DNA of 64,000 nucleotides from Chitinophagales bacterium (GTDB taxonomy: Bacteria > Bacteroidota > Bacteroidia > Chitinophagales > UBA2359). The stretch lies in the NCBI GenBank assembly GCA_041392475.1, contig JAWKLZ010000003.1:455501-519500 (forward strand). Reading direction: 5' to 3'. The position numbers and the translations under genes were made by a program. The notes beneath the pieces are model-generated. The model was not told the origin of the DNA and ran no database searches. It saw nothing but the letters and a program-made list of their open reading frames with translations. Numbering within the stretch: the stretch's first letter is position 1; each line of letters starts with the position of its first letter. This document shows, piece after piece, positions 43,274 through 53,655 of the stretch.

Positions 43274-44863
43274 TCAGAAATTTGTCTTTAATAACTTAAT
43301 TATTTCTTTATAATTATCTTCACTTTGAATTTCTAATAAGTAAACTCCATCTGGTAAGTTTGCCATTCCTACTAGTTTTATATGAGTGCTTATATCCAAA
43401 TAGTTTTGTTTAAATACTTCTTCACCAAGAATATTTCTTAACACAACTTTAATATTACTATTCTTAGCTTTTTGAGTTTTTGACAAGTCAATGGTAATAA
43501 TATCTTTAAAAGGATTTGGATAAACGAAATATTCAGTATTTGAGACTTCCTCTGTAGACTTATTCATATCCTTTATTTTTTCTGCAACTCTATTGGAGTA
43601 TTCATTTAATTCATTTCCTACAATCGTTTGTATTGCTTCAGTGTCTTTAATATTGATAATGGGGTCAATGTTTTCTGTTGTATAAAACTTATTGAGTTCA
43701 ACACTTGACTCTCTTTCTATAATTTCATTAGCGAGAATATTATTTAAAGACTTAATAGGTCTGCCTAATGAACTTAAAGGTGGACAAGCACCATCAAGCA
43801 AAAAATCATTTATTACTTGACCATTACATATAACTTCTACTTTACAGAATAAGTCAGGAAAAATTCCAACTTCTACACCAGAGAGAGTAAGTCTATCTTC
43901 TATATAATAAAGATAAGATCCTAACTCTCCAAAACTACACCCTTCTACATAAAAACAATCACTAGTAATTGCTGAAAAAGTAGTTCCATAATGAGTATCA
44001 AAATACTGTCCATTATAACATCGCTCTGTTACAATACAAGAAGCCCCACCATTGGTTTCAAAAACAGATCCAATCCAAACAGGGAGACCTGCTGGCACAC
44101 CATCACTACAATAAGTATCCAAAAACCTACAATCCTGTGCATTATATTGTTGGTAAGTCGCTAGTGTTGTAGAAGATATAAAATTATTCCCACAATACTT
44201 ACTAGTAGTACAACCTTCTCGTGAGGTTTCAAAATCCATTAATTCTACTTTGAAGCACCTTTCTCCAACATTACAATTTCCATTATCTCTTACAATCACA
44301 CAATAAGTTCCTTTTGAGAGATTATCAAGAGTGGAGCTTGTAGTCCCATTGTCCCAATTAATATTATATGGAGGTGTTCCCCCATTTATAGAAATTTGAA
44401 TTGAGCCATAACTATAACCATCACATGTTTTTGTAGCACTTCCTGATATAGTAAGGTCACTTCCTTCACAAGTTTCTATAGTAATACATTGATTCTTAGT
44501 AAAACATCCGTCTGTTACCTTTACACAGTATTCGCCAGGAGGCAGATTGTCTATATCTTCTACAGCAGCAATAAAATCATTGGGCCCTGTCCACTCATAA
44601 TACAAATCAGGCAAACCTCCTTGTACGTCCAAATCTATCGCACCATCATTACTATCTTCTGATGTTGCATCACTTGCATCATAACTGATAGAAAAACTTT
44701 GTGGTATGCCATCATTATTTTGAGTACAAATTCCTTCTTGTAAAGTAGGGTCTTCATTGGGTTCGTGGAAATCAGGATAACAATAACAGATATCAGCACA
44801 CAATGTCGTTTCACACCCTACATTGTTGGTAACAACTACACAATAATGCCCAGGCTTGCACAA
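43274..44863 (-). CDS. SprB-repeat protein with T9SS sorting domain, 5'-truncated
   Basis: A 529-residue open part. It has about three SprB-type repeats (GLPDLYYEWTGPNDFIAAVE, LPPGEYCVKVTDGCFTKNQC, GGTPPYNINWDNGTTSSTLD), a Cys-rich middle (CGNNFISSTTLATYQQ; CSDGVPAGLPVWIG) and a type A T9SS C-terminal domain (VSNTEYFVYPNPFKDIITID to the end). It should be carried across the outer membrane and held on the surface, but it has no signal peptide. The reading frame continues upstream for 18 codons without an ATG and is then closed by the TAA that ends the previous gene in the same frame. The N-terminus has evidently been lost, and only a TTG codon can serve as start. Confidence 0.75.
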   Translation of the reverse strand: MCKPGHYCVVVTNNVGCETTLCADICYCYPDFHEPNEDPTLQEGICTQNNDGIPQSFSISYDASDATSEDSNDGAIDLDVQGGLPDLYYEWTGPNDFIAAVEDIDNLPPGEYCVKVTDGCFTKNQCITIETCEGSDLTISGSATKTCDGYSYGSIQISINGGTPPYNINWDNGTTSSTLDNLSKGTYCVIVRDNGNCNVGERCFKVELMDFETSREGCTTSKYCGNNFISSTTLATYQQYNAQDCRFLDTYCSDGVPAGLPVWIGSVFETNGGASCIVTERCYNGQYFDTHYGTTFSAITSDCFYVEGCSFGELGSYLYYIEDRLTLSGVEVGIFPDLFCKVEVICNGQVINDFLLDGACPPLSSLGRPIKSLNNILANEIIERESSVELNKFYTTENIDPIINIKDTEAIQTIVGNELNEYSNRVAEKIKDMNKSTEEVSNTEYFVYPNPFKDIITIDLSKTQKAKNSNIKVVLRNILGEEVFKQNYLDISTHIKLVGMANLPDGVYLLEIQSEDNYKEIIKLLKTNF

Positions 44864-44917
44864 ACCACTAATATCTTCATTTTCAGAAGTAACAGTGAGG
44901 TTATAGTAAATCTTAGG

Positions 44918-45778
44918 TTAATCTTTGTGCCCATCATCTGATTTTTTATTCTTTTGATAAAGAGGATTATTGTGTAATTCTTTGAAATATACTACTTCTC
45001 CGAGAAGGCTTTTTGCCTTTTCTCTATAAATATCTTCATTGGTATTTTCTAACAAATCTTCTGCTATTTTCTTTGCTTTTACCAAATACTGATATATCTC
45101 ACTATCGACATCGTCTTTAATATCTTCTGTTGCTTCACTAAAAAGAGATATGTAGTATTTAGCTACTTCCCATTTAAAATAATCACTGTAATATGAATTG
45201 GGAACTTCTTGAATGAATTTTTCTTTCTTCTTAAATAAATCTTCGTTCAAATTCTTAAAATAATTTTCGTCATTTGCAATTTCCTCAAAGTCTATTTTTT
45301 TAAAAGACCGACTTTGAGGGTCGTATGTTGAATTTGGCAGTAAGGTTCTTTCTTTTTTGAACCAATCTATTGCTAACTTATCTTCAGGTTTTGAATAGTC
45401 ATATATCTGTATAGGAACTTCATTAGAGTAAAAGACACTGGGCCTATTTAGATTCTTCTCAGGTTTACTCCTATTACGCATTATCAAAGAATAATCATAA
45501 TTGAAAATTTTTTCCCATTCATTTGATTCGGCATCTCGTATTTCAAAGGTTAAATAATTTGACTCCAAAAGTTTTTGAATATCTAAATTATCTACAGATA
45601 TATTGGTAACAGATAATTGTATTCCAATTGGATCATAATAACCAAAAGATTGACCTAGTGATGGTCGATATTTATTCTTCCCTTCAAGGTTTAAATCAAG
45701 TTGCAACCATTTACTTTCTTGAGCATTTATTCTTGCAAAAGAATATATTAAAAAAAATAATATCCCTATATGTTTCAT
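44918..45778 (-). CDS. Exported helical protein of cassette C, unknown function
   Basis: A 286-residue protein with a signal peptide (MKHIGILFFLIYSFARINAQ). A beta-rich N-terminal part (IGIQLSVTNISVDNLDIQKL; SNYLTFEIRDAESNEWEKIF) is followed by a charged helical part with TPR-like spacing (YFKWEVAKYYISLFSEATED; SEIYQYLVKAKKIAEDLLEN). The tail is Lys/Asp-rich (NKKSDDGHKD). Its stop codon is in frame with the SprB-repeat sequence that follows, so the two may once have been one gene or are the product of a deletion. No domain is recognised. Confidence 0.65.
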   Translation of the reverse strand: MKHIGILFFLIYSFARINAQESKWLQLDLNLEGKNKYRPSLGQSFGYYDPIGIQLSVTNISVDNLDIQKLLESNYLTFEIRDAESNEWEKIFNYDYSLIMRNRSKPEKNLNRPSVFYSNEVPIQIYDYSKPEDKLAIDWFKKERTLLPNSTYDPQSRSFKKIDFEEIANDENYFKNLNEDLFKKKEKFIQEVPNSYYSDYFKWEVAKYYISLFSEATEDIKDDVDSEIYQYLVKAKKIAEDLLENTNEDIYREKAKSLLGEVVYFKELHNNPLYQKNKKSDDGHKD

Positions 45779-45815
45779 TTTGTTTTTTATTTAAAAATGA
45801 TTAAAAACCCCATTG

Positions 45816-48625
45816 CTAATGTCCAGGACTCTCGCGCCTAGAACGAATTAAATTGATATGCCGATTAATAAAATGATTTGTCCAAAAAAGAGGATCTTCA
45901 TTCATTATTCCCATGTCTCCATAATATTCAGGTATATATGAGCCTAAAAAAAATCCATGTGACAATCCAAATTGATGTCCAATTTCGTGGGCATTTCTAT
46001 AAGCAATAACATTTGTAATAGTAGATGCGGCATTTCGATCTCTAGTAGTTTCTTCATATAGATAAGATGTATTAAATCCTTTTGTTATGGTAGTATTATC
46101 TACTAGTAGATGAAATATACCTCCATTATCAAATGGATTTCCAATTCCTAATATAGCACTTTCTGAAACTGCGTCAGCATCTGCCGTAAAACTATCTTGC
46201 CATGTAGAAAAACAGTGGACTGCCCAAAAATTTTCATTTTCCATAGGAGCAGAATCAATAATAGAATTAAAATTATTTACATGTTTAGCTAATTGATTGT
46301 GAATATTAGTGTATGGAGAACCTGTACCTGGTAGTCCATGTGTAGAAACAGGAAAATTAGATAAAAAATCAATTTGATTGTTAGGGTTATAAGTATTTAT
46401 AAAATCAACTATTGGAAAAATGTACGCTTCTTCAAAAACATCTTGTAATGCGCTAATATCAAGGCTTGGGTTTAATAATAATGTTCCTGGCCCACTATCA
46501 TCATCTTTTAAGGTAAACTATATCAATAACTTATCTGTCACTATTGACTTAGTAGATGCAGTTGCAATATTTATACTTCCTCCTGTACTAAATTGCCCCC
46601 CATTAAATATTGTTAAATCAGAAACATTTGGTACAGTAATATCCCAATGAAATTTCCCTGTTAATTTATCTTTATAAAAGCTATTAACTGTTCCTTTATA
46701 TTTCGTACCGGTAGTGAGATTACAATTCATTCCACTTCCCACAATGTTTTTTGAGCTAGAAAACTCAATAAATTGATTAGTAAAAATATTGCCAATGCTA
46801 TTTCCGTCTCCTCCGTTACCTCTAATATCTGTTCCTCCAAAGGATATTGAAGTAGGATATCCCAATTCTAAATCCCCTTTTTCAAATCTTCCATTAGATG
46901 TTGAAGCTAGGTTTAAAGACTCATCCAAGAAAAAAGGCACATAATAAGATCCACCCAAATTTTCATTAACCAAAGAACTATACTTACCTTTTGGCTTAGA
47001 CAGACGCTTCACAGAAGAAGATAATACAAATGAAGATGATGGGTTTAAATCCTCTATATCTGTAAACACGCCTTGTCGTTGAAAGTTATGTCCAATAGTT
47101 CCTCCCCAAGAATAATCCTGCATCGCATCGTGTTCTATATGCAAAATCCGCCAAACGCATAATATAGGAGAGGTATATTTATCAGACAATAGCACTTCTG
47201 CACGAGCTAAAGGATAAGAAACTTTAGGGTCTGCAATTTTAAAATGGTCTAGTTGATCCAAATTTTCCAAAGAGTTTAGAAAATCCTTGTCTCCATTGGC
47301 AACAACCCTAAAACTATCCCCTGCATGAAGTGTGGTGGTAAAGTCAATTTTTTCTATTTTGCTGCTTGTTCCAAATACCATAGTCGCAATTCCTTGTGTA
47401 TTTTGTTTATCTATATAACCCGCCTTTAGCCCCTTTACTTCTCCTCTATTGTCTTCGTGTGGTGTATAGGAAATCGTATTATTTGTGCCAGAATAGTAAC
47501 CTGTTGTAGTTATTCCTCCATCATTAGGATCAATAAAACCAAGATCACTTGATGGGTCATCAATATCAAAACTTCTCAAGTAAATACTTAGACTATGTAT
47601 AGGGATAACGCTTAACTCTACTTCCAATTCTACTTTATTTCTTGGAATTGTAGGGTTGTCTTTTCTTGCTCCTACGAAAACTCTATTATTATTAACCCCT
47701 GTTCCTACATAGTTAACAGGATCTGCATCCAAAGTATTGCTAATATTCACGAGTCCACCAGGAGTAAATGCTGAAAAACCATTTTTCTTTCCTTTCCACC
47801 TCAACTCATCAACGCCTACAATTGTAATAGCAACCTTATCTTCCGCACAAGCACCTTCTCCACCATTCTCATACTTTAGGCTCAAAATAGTTCCTTGTTG
47901 TTTTGTGTGGGGTTTTGTTCCTTCTACCCATAACTCTACAGCTAGCCATTCTCCAGTAGAAGTGAAAGTTAGAGGGTCTCCTAAATTATATTGCCCTGCA
48001 CTCTTATCATTTGATTTCCAAATTGATATATTAAGATGCCCTTTAATGGCTTCTAATGTTATTTTACTTTGGTCTATATTTAAAGGCTTCACCTTTGCAA
48101 TTATTTTCACCAATTCATCATCTCCTCCATTTACTTCATCTGTGGGCCAACCAAGTGTCCAGCCATTAAAACCATCATATAAGTTATCTTTATCATCATT
48201 GTCTAAATTTTCAAAAGTCATTGCTCCTTGTGATTCTTCTTTAGAATCTTCTATCATGGTAGTAGTGTTCCCTGTCATGACTTCTGGTTTATAGACCTCT
48301 AAATCTAAAAATACTTCATCTACATGCACTATTACCTCATGGCTAATAGAATTTCCGCCACAGCTTACAATAACGTTATAAGTTGTAGTTTCTTCTGGAC
48401 ATGCATAGGCTTAGGATTCGTGGCATCATCAAGAGTCTCAGCTGGTCTCCATGAGTAGCATATTTCGCAACCATGTTCTTCTAATAATTCTTCACTAACT
48501 GATAACTCAACACATTCTCCTTTACAAATATAAAGATGTGTTGGATTTTCATTACTTCCCATTTGTGCAATCAAAGAAATAGGGAAATAAAGTAGGAATA
48601 AAAATATTATAATATATTTTCTCAT
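45816..48625 (-). pseudogene. Secreted zinc metalloprotease-like gene, broken by a frameshift and a stop
   Basis: Reading from ATG 48625: a signal peptide (MRKYIIIFLFLLYFPISLIA), then an Ig-like start whose frame breaks near 48405 (the text after KPKP-like codons continues one frame over as ACPEETTTYNVIVSCGG). The second frame then runs to an in-frame TAG at 46518-46520. The same frame reopens directly and continues through a metzincin motif HEIGHQFGLSH (about 45957-45989) to the stop at 45816. Undamaged, this would be a roughly 930-residue exported metalloprotease with adhesin-like beta domains. As read, only fragments of about 70, 610 and 230 residues can be made. Sequencing error is possible for the indel, less likely for both lesions. 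Confidence 0.75.
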
Positions 48626-48712
48626 TATTAACTTATTTTTTATTACAAATAATTAATTAAAAAATAAGTCCTTCAAAAAATCTTGTCGACAATCATTCTA
48701 TTGAACTCACTT

Positions 48713-48720
48713 CAAACATA
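48713..48720 (-). promoter_or_regulatory. Candidate -7 element of cassette C
   Basis: Minus strand TATGTTTG, a one-base variant of the element in the other repeats that still fits TAnnTTTG. It is 88 bases before the metalloprotease start. Confidence 0.45.
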
Positions 48721-49037
48721 ACAGAAATTTATCAAAAAAAAAAAACTGTGTATCAACTACTTAAAAAACAACGTTTTTATCAAAAAATGACAAAATCATT
48801 ACAAATATACTCAAAAACCATATCAATTACCCCAAAAAACTTCAACAAACAAAAACCTACAATTGCAGTAACAACCCAAAATTCAATGTTGTAACACTAA
48901 ACAGTATTGTTATTAAATTATTTAGTTTTTTGCTTAAAAAATGAATTTTAGCTAAAACAGATGTGTGTTTTGGGAGAAAGAAGGAGTCTGTTGGGAAATG
49001 TATGGTTTAGCCTTGGGGAGAATGTATTGAAGGGCTT

Positions 49038-49165
49038 ATTTGAAGCTCAATTGAAGGGCTAAGGTTTGCAGCGAATAGTATTTGCCGTAGTATTTGGCAA
49101 TCATTCGCAGGCAGGACTGCAGTTTATTGCATCGTTTGTTTGTAGAATGGGAATTTTTGGGGCAT
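49038..49165 (-). pseudogene. Decayed 5' fragment of the C39 exporter gene (in R3)
   Basis: Starts at the equivalent ATG (49165). The Cys region is rearranged and the roughly 100-base internal segment is missing. It is non-functional. Confidence 0.83.
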
Positions 49166-49265
49166 TTTTCAGATTGCTGAGTTCAAGACTAACAGTTCAA
49201 TTTTGATAGCAAAATTTTGGAGGATTTGGTGGTAGGATAAAGGTAGGAAAATGTGTTTAAATTGA

Positions 49266-50546
49266 TTAATTATTATTCACTAAAAATTGAAGATGGTTGA
49301 ATATCCGTTCTATTAAACGTTTATCTTCTGTCATAATAGAAGCCTTACCATGCATATTAGGTGTAAAAGGTATAGTATCATGATAAGAAGTTACAATTGG
49401 ATATTGAATAGAAGTAAGTATTGAGTATTGTTTTTTTCGAGCAATCAAATCAATATCTTCAATTTGTTCTTGAACTTTTCCGAAATCTTGAACGGGGTAT
49501 TCATCGATAACAATTTCCACTGTTTGTCCCAATTTTACTTTTCCAATGCCATAGGTAGGTACTGTTATTTGACCAACTAATGTCGGATTTTGATTGTTAA
49601 TCACTGTTGCAATTTCTTCTCCAGATTTTATGTATGTGTATATGTTTATATGTGAAGGTATAGATAATATTCCGTTTATGGGGGATTTTATTAAATACTT
49701 GTTTTCCCATGAGTGTATTTCACTTTTCAATATAGTAAGACTATGGTTAATACCTTTCAATAGGTTAAATGATTGAATGTCATCATTTAATGATGACTGA
49801 TTCACATTGCCTTTCAGTTTTTCTACTTCTAACAAGTATTCATTTATTTTTGATTCAGTTTGTTTAATATTGTATAAAACAGTTAGGTATTCATTCTGGA
49901 TTGCTTCTAACTTTTGTGTGGAAATATTTCCTATTTGATGAAGTTCCGAAAACCGTGTTTTATTTTGTTGTGCAAGTTGTAGTTTATCTTTTTGAATATT
50001 TTTTTGTTCATTTAGCTTTTCTATTACGCTTTCGATGGTGTTTATCTGTTCTTTTAAATCATTTACCTTACTTTGATTGACAGATAATTTAAGGTACTGT
50101 TTATATTCTAAAATGTTTTGTCTAAATCTATCATAAAATACTTGTAACTTACCTATTGAATCTATGCTTGGACAAATACATTTAGTATAATCTTTGGAAG
50201 ATGATAAGTTTGACAATACATCTTTTATCAATGAATAATGCTTTAATTTAGTATCACTATTAATAACAGCTATAATCTCTCCTTGCCTTATTGAAGAATT
50301 GTTCTCTTTATAGATATCTTCAATATAACCATCTATATTAGCTGAAAGGGGGAGGGGAACTTCGGACAAATGTATTTTTATATTTCCTTCAATAATATCG
50401 GGGTATTCAATCAAATAACTAAAAGCTATAAATAGTAAAATAATTATAAATATAAGGGATAGTCCCCATCGTGTAATCCATTTAGGAATTAAACCTAGAA
50501 TTTCTCTAATATCCTCACTATATAGTTCTATTTCTTTATTTTCCAT
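49266..50546 (-). CDS. HlyD-family adaptor of cassette D
   Basis: A 426-residue membrane-fusion protein paralogous to the one at 30038-31333. The start (SEDIREILGLIPKWITRWGL, compare SDEVQAILSYIPRWIIRWGI) and the membrane helix at about 29-50 are equivalent. It has the barrel-sandwich half IDGYIEDIYKENNSSIRQGE, a coiled-coil hairpin (about 95-265) and the closing IKSPINGILSIPSHINIYTY. It is encoded 1 base after the cassette D exporter, the usual coupled order, and is AT-richer than its paralogue. Confidence 0.88.
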   Translation of the reverse strand: MENKEIELYSEDIREILGLIPKWITRWGLSLIFIIILLFIAFSYLIEYPDIIEGNIKIHLSEVPLPLSANIDGYIEDIYKENNSSIRQGEIIAVINSDTKLKHYSLIKDVLSNLSSSKDYTKCICPSIDSIGKLQVFYDRFRQNILEYKQYLKLSVNQSKVNDLKEQINTIESVIEKLNEQKNIQKDKLQLAQQNKTRFSELHQIGNISTQKLEAIQNEYLTVLYNIKQTESKINEYLLEVEKLKGNVNQSSLNDDIQSFNLLKGINHSLTILKSEIHSWENKYLIKSPINGILSIPSHINIYTYIKSGEEIATVINNQNPTLVGQITVPTYGIGKVKLGQTVEIVIDEYPVQDFGKVQEQIEDIDLIARKKQYSILTSIQYPIVTSYHDTIPFTPNMHGKASIMTEDKRLIERIFNHLQFLVNNN

Positions 50547-50547
50547 G

Positions 50548-52728
50548 TTATCCCAATGCTAATTGATTTCTGACCAATCTATAATACTCTCCTTTTAAGG
50601 AAATCAATTCATTATGAGTACCTGTTTCTACAATTTGACCATTATCTAAAACTATAATTTGATCTGCATTTTGAACTGTACTTAATCTATGTGCAACAAT
50701 AAGAACAGTTTTACCTTTGTAAAAGGTATTTAGGTTATCTACGATAATTCGTTCATTTCTTGCATCTAGTGCACTTGTGGCTTCATCAAAGAATAAAAAA
50801 TTAGGGTTTTTGTAAATAGCTCTTGCTATGAGTATCCTTTGTTTTTGCCCTCCGCTTAAGGAACGTCCATCTCTACCAATTTTTGTATTATAATTTTCGG
50901 GAAGTGTTTCAATAAAATCTCTAATGTTTGCCATTTCCACTGCTTTTATAAGTATTTCCTTGTTTATATCTTCTTCATCAAGAACAATGTTTTTAGCAAT
51001 ACTATCGGAGAAAATGAAGCCATCCTGCATTACGACACCACATGTTTGCCTCCATATATCATGATTTATTTTTGTTAGGTGTACGTTCCCTATATTAATA
51101 CTGCCTTTTGTAGGTTGATAAAGCTTTAGAAGTAATTTTAAAAGTGTTGTTTTACCGCTACCGCTAGCCCCTACTATAGCAGTAACTTTTTCATTTGGGA
51201 TGGTAATTGAAACATTTTTTAAAACAAAATTTTCTTTAATGTCATAGGAAAAATAAAGATTTTTAATTTCAATATTTTCATTAAATGAAACTAAATGAGA
51301 ACTAGATGTACCCTTATTTTCGTCATCATTTCTATGTACTTCTATCAATCTTTCAATACTTAGATGAGCATCTTGGGCTTTTTTTAGAAAACTGGAAATT
51401 TGACTAATTGGACTATTTAATTGTCCAGTTATATACATTACAGCCATCATCATTCCTAAGGTCATTTCACCTAAAACAACACTCTGAGCTGCAATCAAAA
51501 TAATGATTATATTTTTTAACTCACTAAATACTACGACACCTATTTGCTGGTATTGTTCTAATGCCAAAATCTTTGTGTGAATTTTGAATAATTCTGCTTG
51601 AATGCTTTCCCATTCCCAACGTTTTTGAAGACCATAGTTGTTAAGTTTAATTTCTTGAATACCTGTGAAAATCTGGATAAGTGTATTTTGATTTGATGCT
51701 GATTGCCTGAATATTTTAAAGTCTAATTCTTTTCGTTTATTGAAAAATAAAACAATCCAAAGGATATGCAAAATACTTCCTATTAAAAAAACAAAAAAAA
51801 TATATGAATTGTAAATTAATAATATTATTCCAAAAATAAATATATTTATTAGGGAGAAGAGAGTATCTAGTGTTGATGTAGTATAAAAAGCTTCAATTCT
51901 CCTCTGATCACTAATGCGTTGCATCAAATCTCCCATTTTTTTTGTTTCAAAGAAACTAATAGGAAGTTTTATTAGTTTTTTCAAAAAATCAGATATAATG
52001 AATATTTTTATTCTTGTACTTATATGCAAAACAATCCAATTTCTTATAAAATCAATAGTTGTTTTCCCTAAAATAATCATAAATTGCGCTACCACAATTA
52101 AATATATAAAGTTTATGTCGCTTGTTTTAATCCCTATATCTACAATAGATTGTGTAAGAAATGGACTCACTAACTGTAAAAGACTTGCGCCTAGTATACC
52201 AAAAAGTAATTGAACAAAATATTTTTTATATTTTGAAAAATAGGGTTGAAAAAATTGAACTTTTTTTTGTTCTTCTTGACTCTGGGCTGTATTTTCGAAT
52301 TTAGGAGTTGTCTCTAATTGAAGTATTAGACCTTTAGGGTCTCCTTTGGTTATTGTTGATAACCAGTTCTTCGCAAACTCATTCAAATCATAAGTGATAT
52401 ATCCAGAGTAAGGATCAGCAACATATACTTTCTTTTTAGTGATTTTATAAACAACTACCGTTCTATGCCTATTCCATTTTACGATACAAGGTAAAATGAT
52501 GCTTTTCTTTAGTTTTTCAAAAGTACAGGCTGTTATGATAGTATTCAGTCCAATATCTTCAGCTAAAATACTTATGTCTTTTAACGAAGTGATTGCTTTT
52601 GAAGTAGAGTATTTTTCTTTAAAAAAACGGAGGGAGTATTTTTTTCCATAATATTTAGCAACCATTCTTAAACAAGTTATTCCTCCATCACTGGAATCAA
52701 GCTGTCTATATAATGGGAACTTTTTCAA
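50548..52728 (-). CDS. ABC exporter with catalytically dead C39-like domain (cassette D)
   Basis: A 726-residue paralogue of the exporter at 32264-34588, co-linear throughout. In the peptidase domain the catalytic Cys is replaced (LDSSDGGITCLRMV against LDAMDCGPTCLRMI) and the catalytic His aligns with Arg (KWNRHRTVVVYK against HWKQLHFVVVYK); the Asp in VYVADPYSG is kept. Membrane and ATPase parts look intact: GASGSGKTT, LSGGQKQR and FLFFDEATSALD. It is therefore expected to export without leader cleavage, like the C39-like domain of HlyB-type haemolysin exporters. It is co-transcribed with the kinase-like gene (25 bases) and the HlyD adaptor. Confidence 0.92.
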   Translation of the reverse strand: MKKFPLYRQLDSSDGGITCLRMVAKYYGKKYSLRFFKEKYSTSKAITSLKDISILAEDIGLNTIITACTFEKLKKSIILPCIVKWNRHRTVVVYKITKKKVYVADPYSGYITYDLNEFAKNWLSTITKGDPKGLILQLETTPKFENTAQSQEEQKKVQFFQPYFSKYKKYFVQLLFGILGASLLQLVSPFLTQSIVDIGIKTSDINFIYLIVVAQFMIILGKTTIDFIRNWIVLHISTRIKIFIISDFLKKLIKLPISFFETKKMGDLMQRISDQRRIEAFYTTSTLDTLFSLINIFIFGIILLIYNSYIFFVFLIGSILHILWIVLFFNKRKELDFKIFRQSASNQNTLIQIFTGIQEIKLNNYGLQKRWEWESIQAELFKIHTKILALEQYQQIGVVVFSELKNIIIILIAAQSVVLGEMTLGMMMAVMYITGQLNSPISQISSFLKKAQDAHLSIERLIEVHRNDDENKGTSSSHLVSFNENIEIKNLYFSYDIKENFVLKNVSITIPNEKVTAIVGASGSGKTTLLKLLLKLYQPTKGSINIGNVHLTKINHDIWRQTCGVVMQDGFIFSDSIAKNIVLDEEDINKEILIKAVEMANIRDFIETLPENYNTKIGRDGRSLSGGQKQRILIARAIYKNPNFLFFDEATSALDARNERIIVDNLNTFYKGKTVLIVAHRLSTVQNADQIIVLDNGQIVETGTHNELISLKGEYYRLVRNQLALG

Positions 52729-52753
52729 AGTAAAGAATTATTTGATTAAAAAT

Positions 52754-53653
52754 TTATGTTAAAATAGCAGACAATATTGTATCTATTGAATTGTACCTAT
52801 CTTTTTTTTCTCTTTTTAGTCCTTGTTCAAATAACTGTTCTAAAATGGGAAATGGCTTCAATTCCAAGTCTGGAAATGATAGTATTTGATTACTTAATAC
52901 AGCTTTTAATGCGTCTGAAAAAGACATTTTTCTAATATTTTCTGTACCATAATTAATCGGTACTTTTTTTGTGTATAGAAAGAATAAGGTGGCTATTATA
53001 GCATATGTTTCTGAGTAAATATCATATTCAATGTATTTTGATTTTTCTAACATTCCTTTTGCTATTTCGGGGGCTACAAAATGCATAAGTGCCCCAGCAT
53101 ACAAGGGAGTTTTTTCATTAACTAACCGACTTAGTTCAAAATCTAAAATATGAACATCTCCTTTAGTATCTATTTTAAAATGAGCAGGTTGAATATCTCC
53201 ATGAAGTATGTTTACTTTATGTAATTCATTGATTTTTTTAAGTATGCTTACAAATAAAACGATTATTTTTTGTTGAAATTCTTCGGTTTTTGGAGTCTCA
53301 GCAAAAGTTTTCTTTAATACTTCTAAGATTGATTCTCCTTGAATGTAACGCATTAATAACCAGTGATAGTTATTTAAACTGCCATCTGTAATATAGTAAT
53401 CAAAAGAAGTTCGTTGTTCTTTTAGATATTTCAAAATTGTAACTTCTCTTTCTGCTATAATTCTTTTTTCATCTTTGGAAAAAACAGGGTGTTCAAAATT
53501 TAAATCAGTAATTTTCACAAGAGATTGCATATGATTACTCTCAATCTTTAAAACTACAGATCCACGCCTATCAGACAATGTTTGGTGCGAATCTATTTTT
53601 GTTCCCAATTGATATTCAATAGATTTTAATATATTATTTATATGGATATTCAT
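52754..53653 (-). CDS. Protein kinase-like enzyme of cassette D
   Basis: A 299-residue eukaryotic-type kinase fold. It has a poor glycine loop (SDRRGSVVLKIE), Lys47 in SLVKITD, Glu69 in IAEREVTILKYL, the catalytic loop HGDIQPAHF (residues 151-159, Asp153) and DFE (171-173) in place of DFG. The usual catalytic-loop Asn is His158. HGD and DFE variants are typical of small-molecule, lanthipeptide-associated and lasso-associated kinases. The magnesium site is thus altered but plausible. Its place between a putative modification gene and the exporter suggests that it phosphorylates the cassette's cargo. It starts 2 bases after the interrupted gene. Confidence 0.82.
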   Translation of the reverse strand: MNIHINNILKSIEYQLGTKIDSHQTLSDRRGSVVLKIESNHMQSLVKITDLNFEHPVFSKDEKRIIAEREVTILKYLKEQRTSFDYYITDGSLNNYHWLLMRYIQGESILEVLKKTFAETPKTEEFQQKIIVLFVSILKKINELHKVNILHGDIQPAHFKIDTKGDVHILDFELSRLVNEKTPLYAGALMHFVAPEIAKGMLEKSKYIEYDIYSETYAIIATLFFLYTKKVPINYGTENIRKMSFSDALKAVLSNQILSFPDLELKPFPILEQLFEQGLKREKKDRYNSIDTILSAILT

Positions 53654-53655
53654 TT

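Larger units (their letters stand above)
48664..49254. repeat. Border repeat R3
   Basis: The promoter block is closest to R4 (shared ATCAACTACTTA and CAACCCAAAATTC variants). The exporter fragment (about 49038-49165) carries the same 100-base deletion as R1 and R4. Unlike the others, no hairpin lies on its right side: the HlyD-type gene of cassette D ends 12 bases beyond. Confidence 0.9.
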
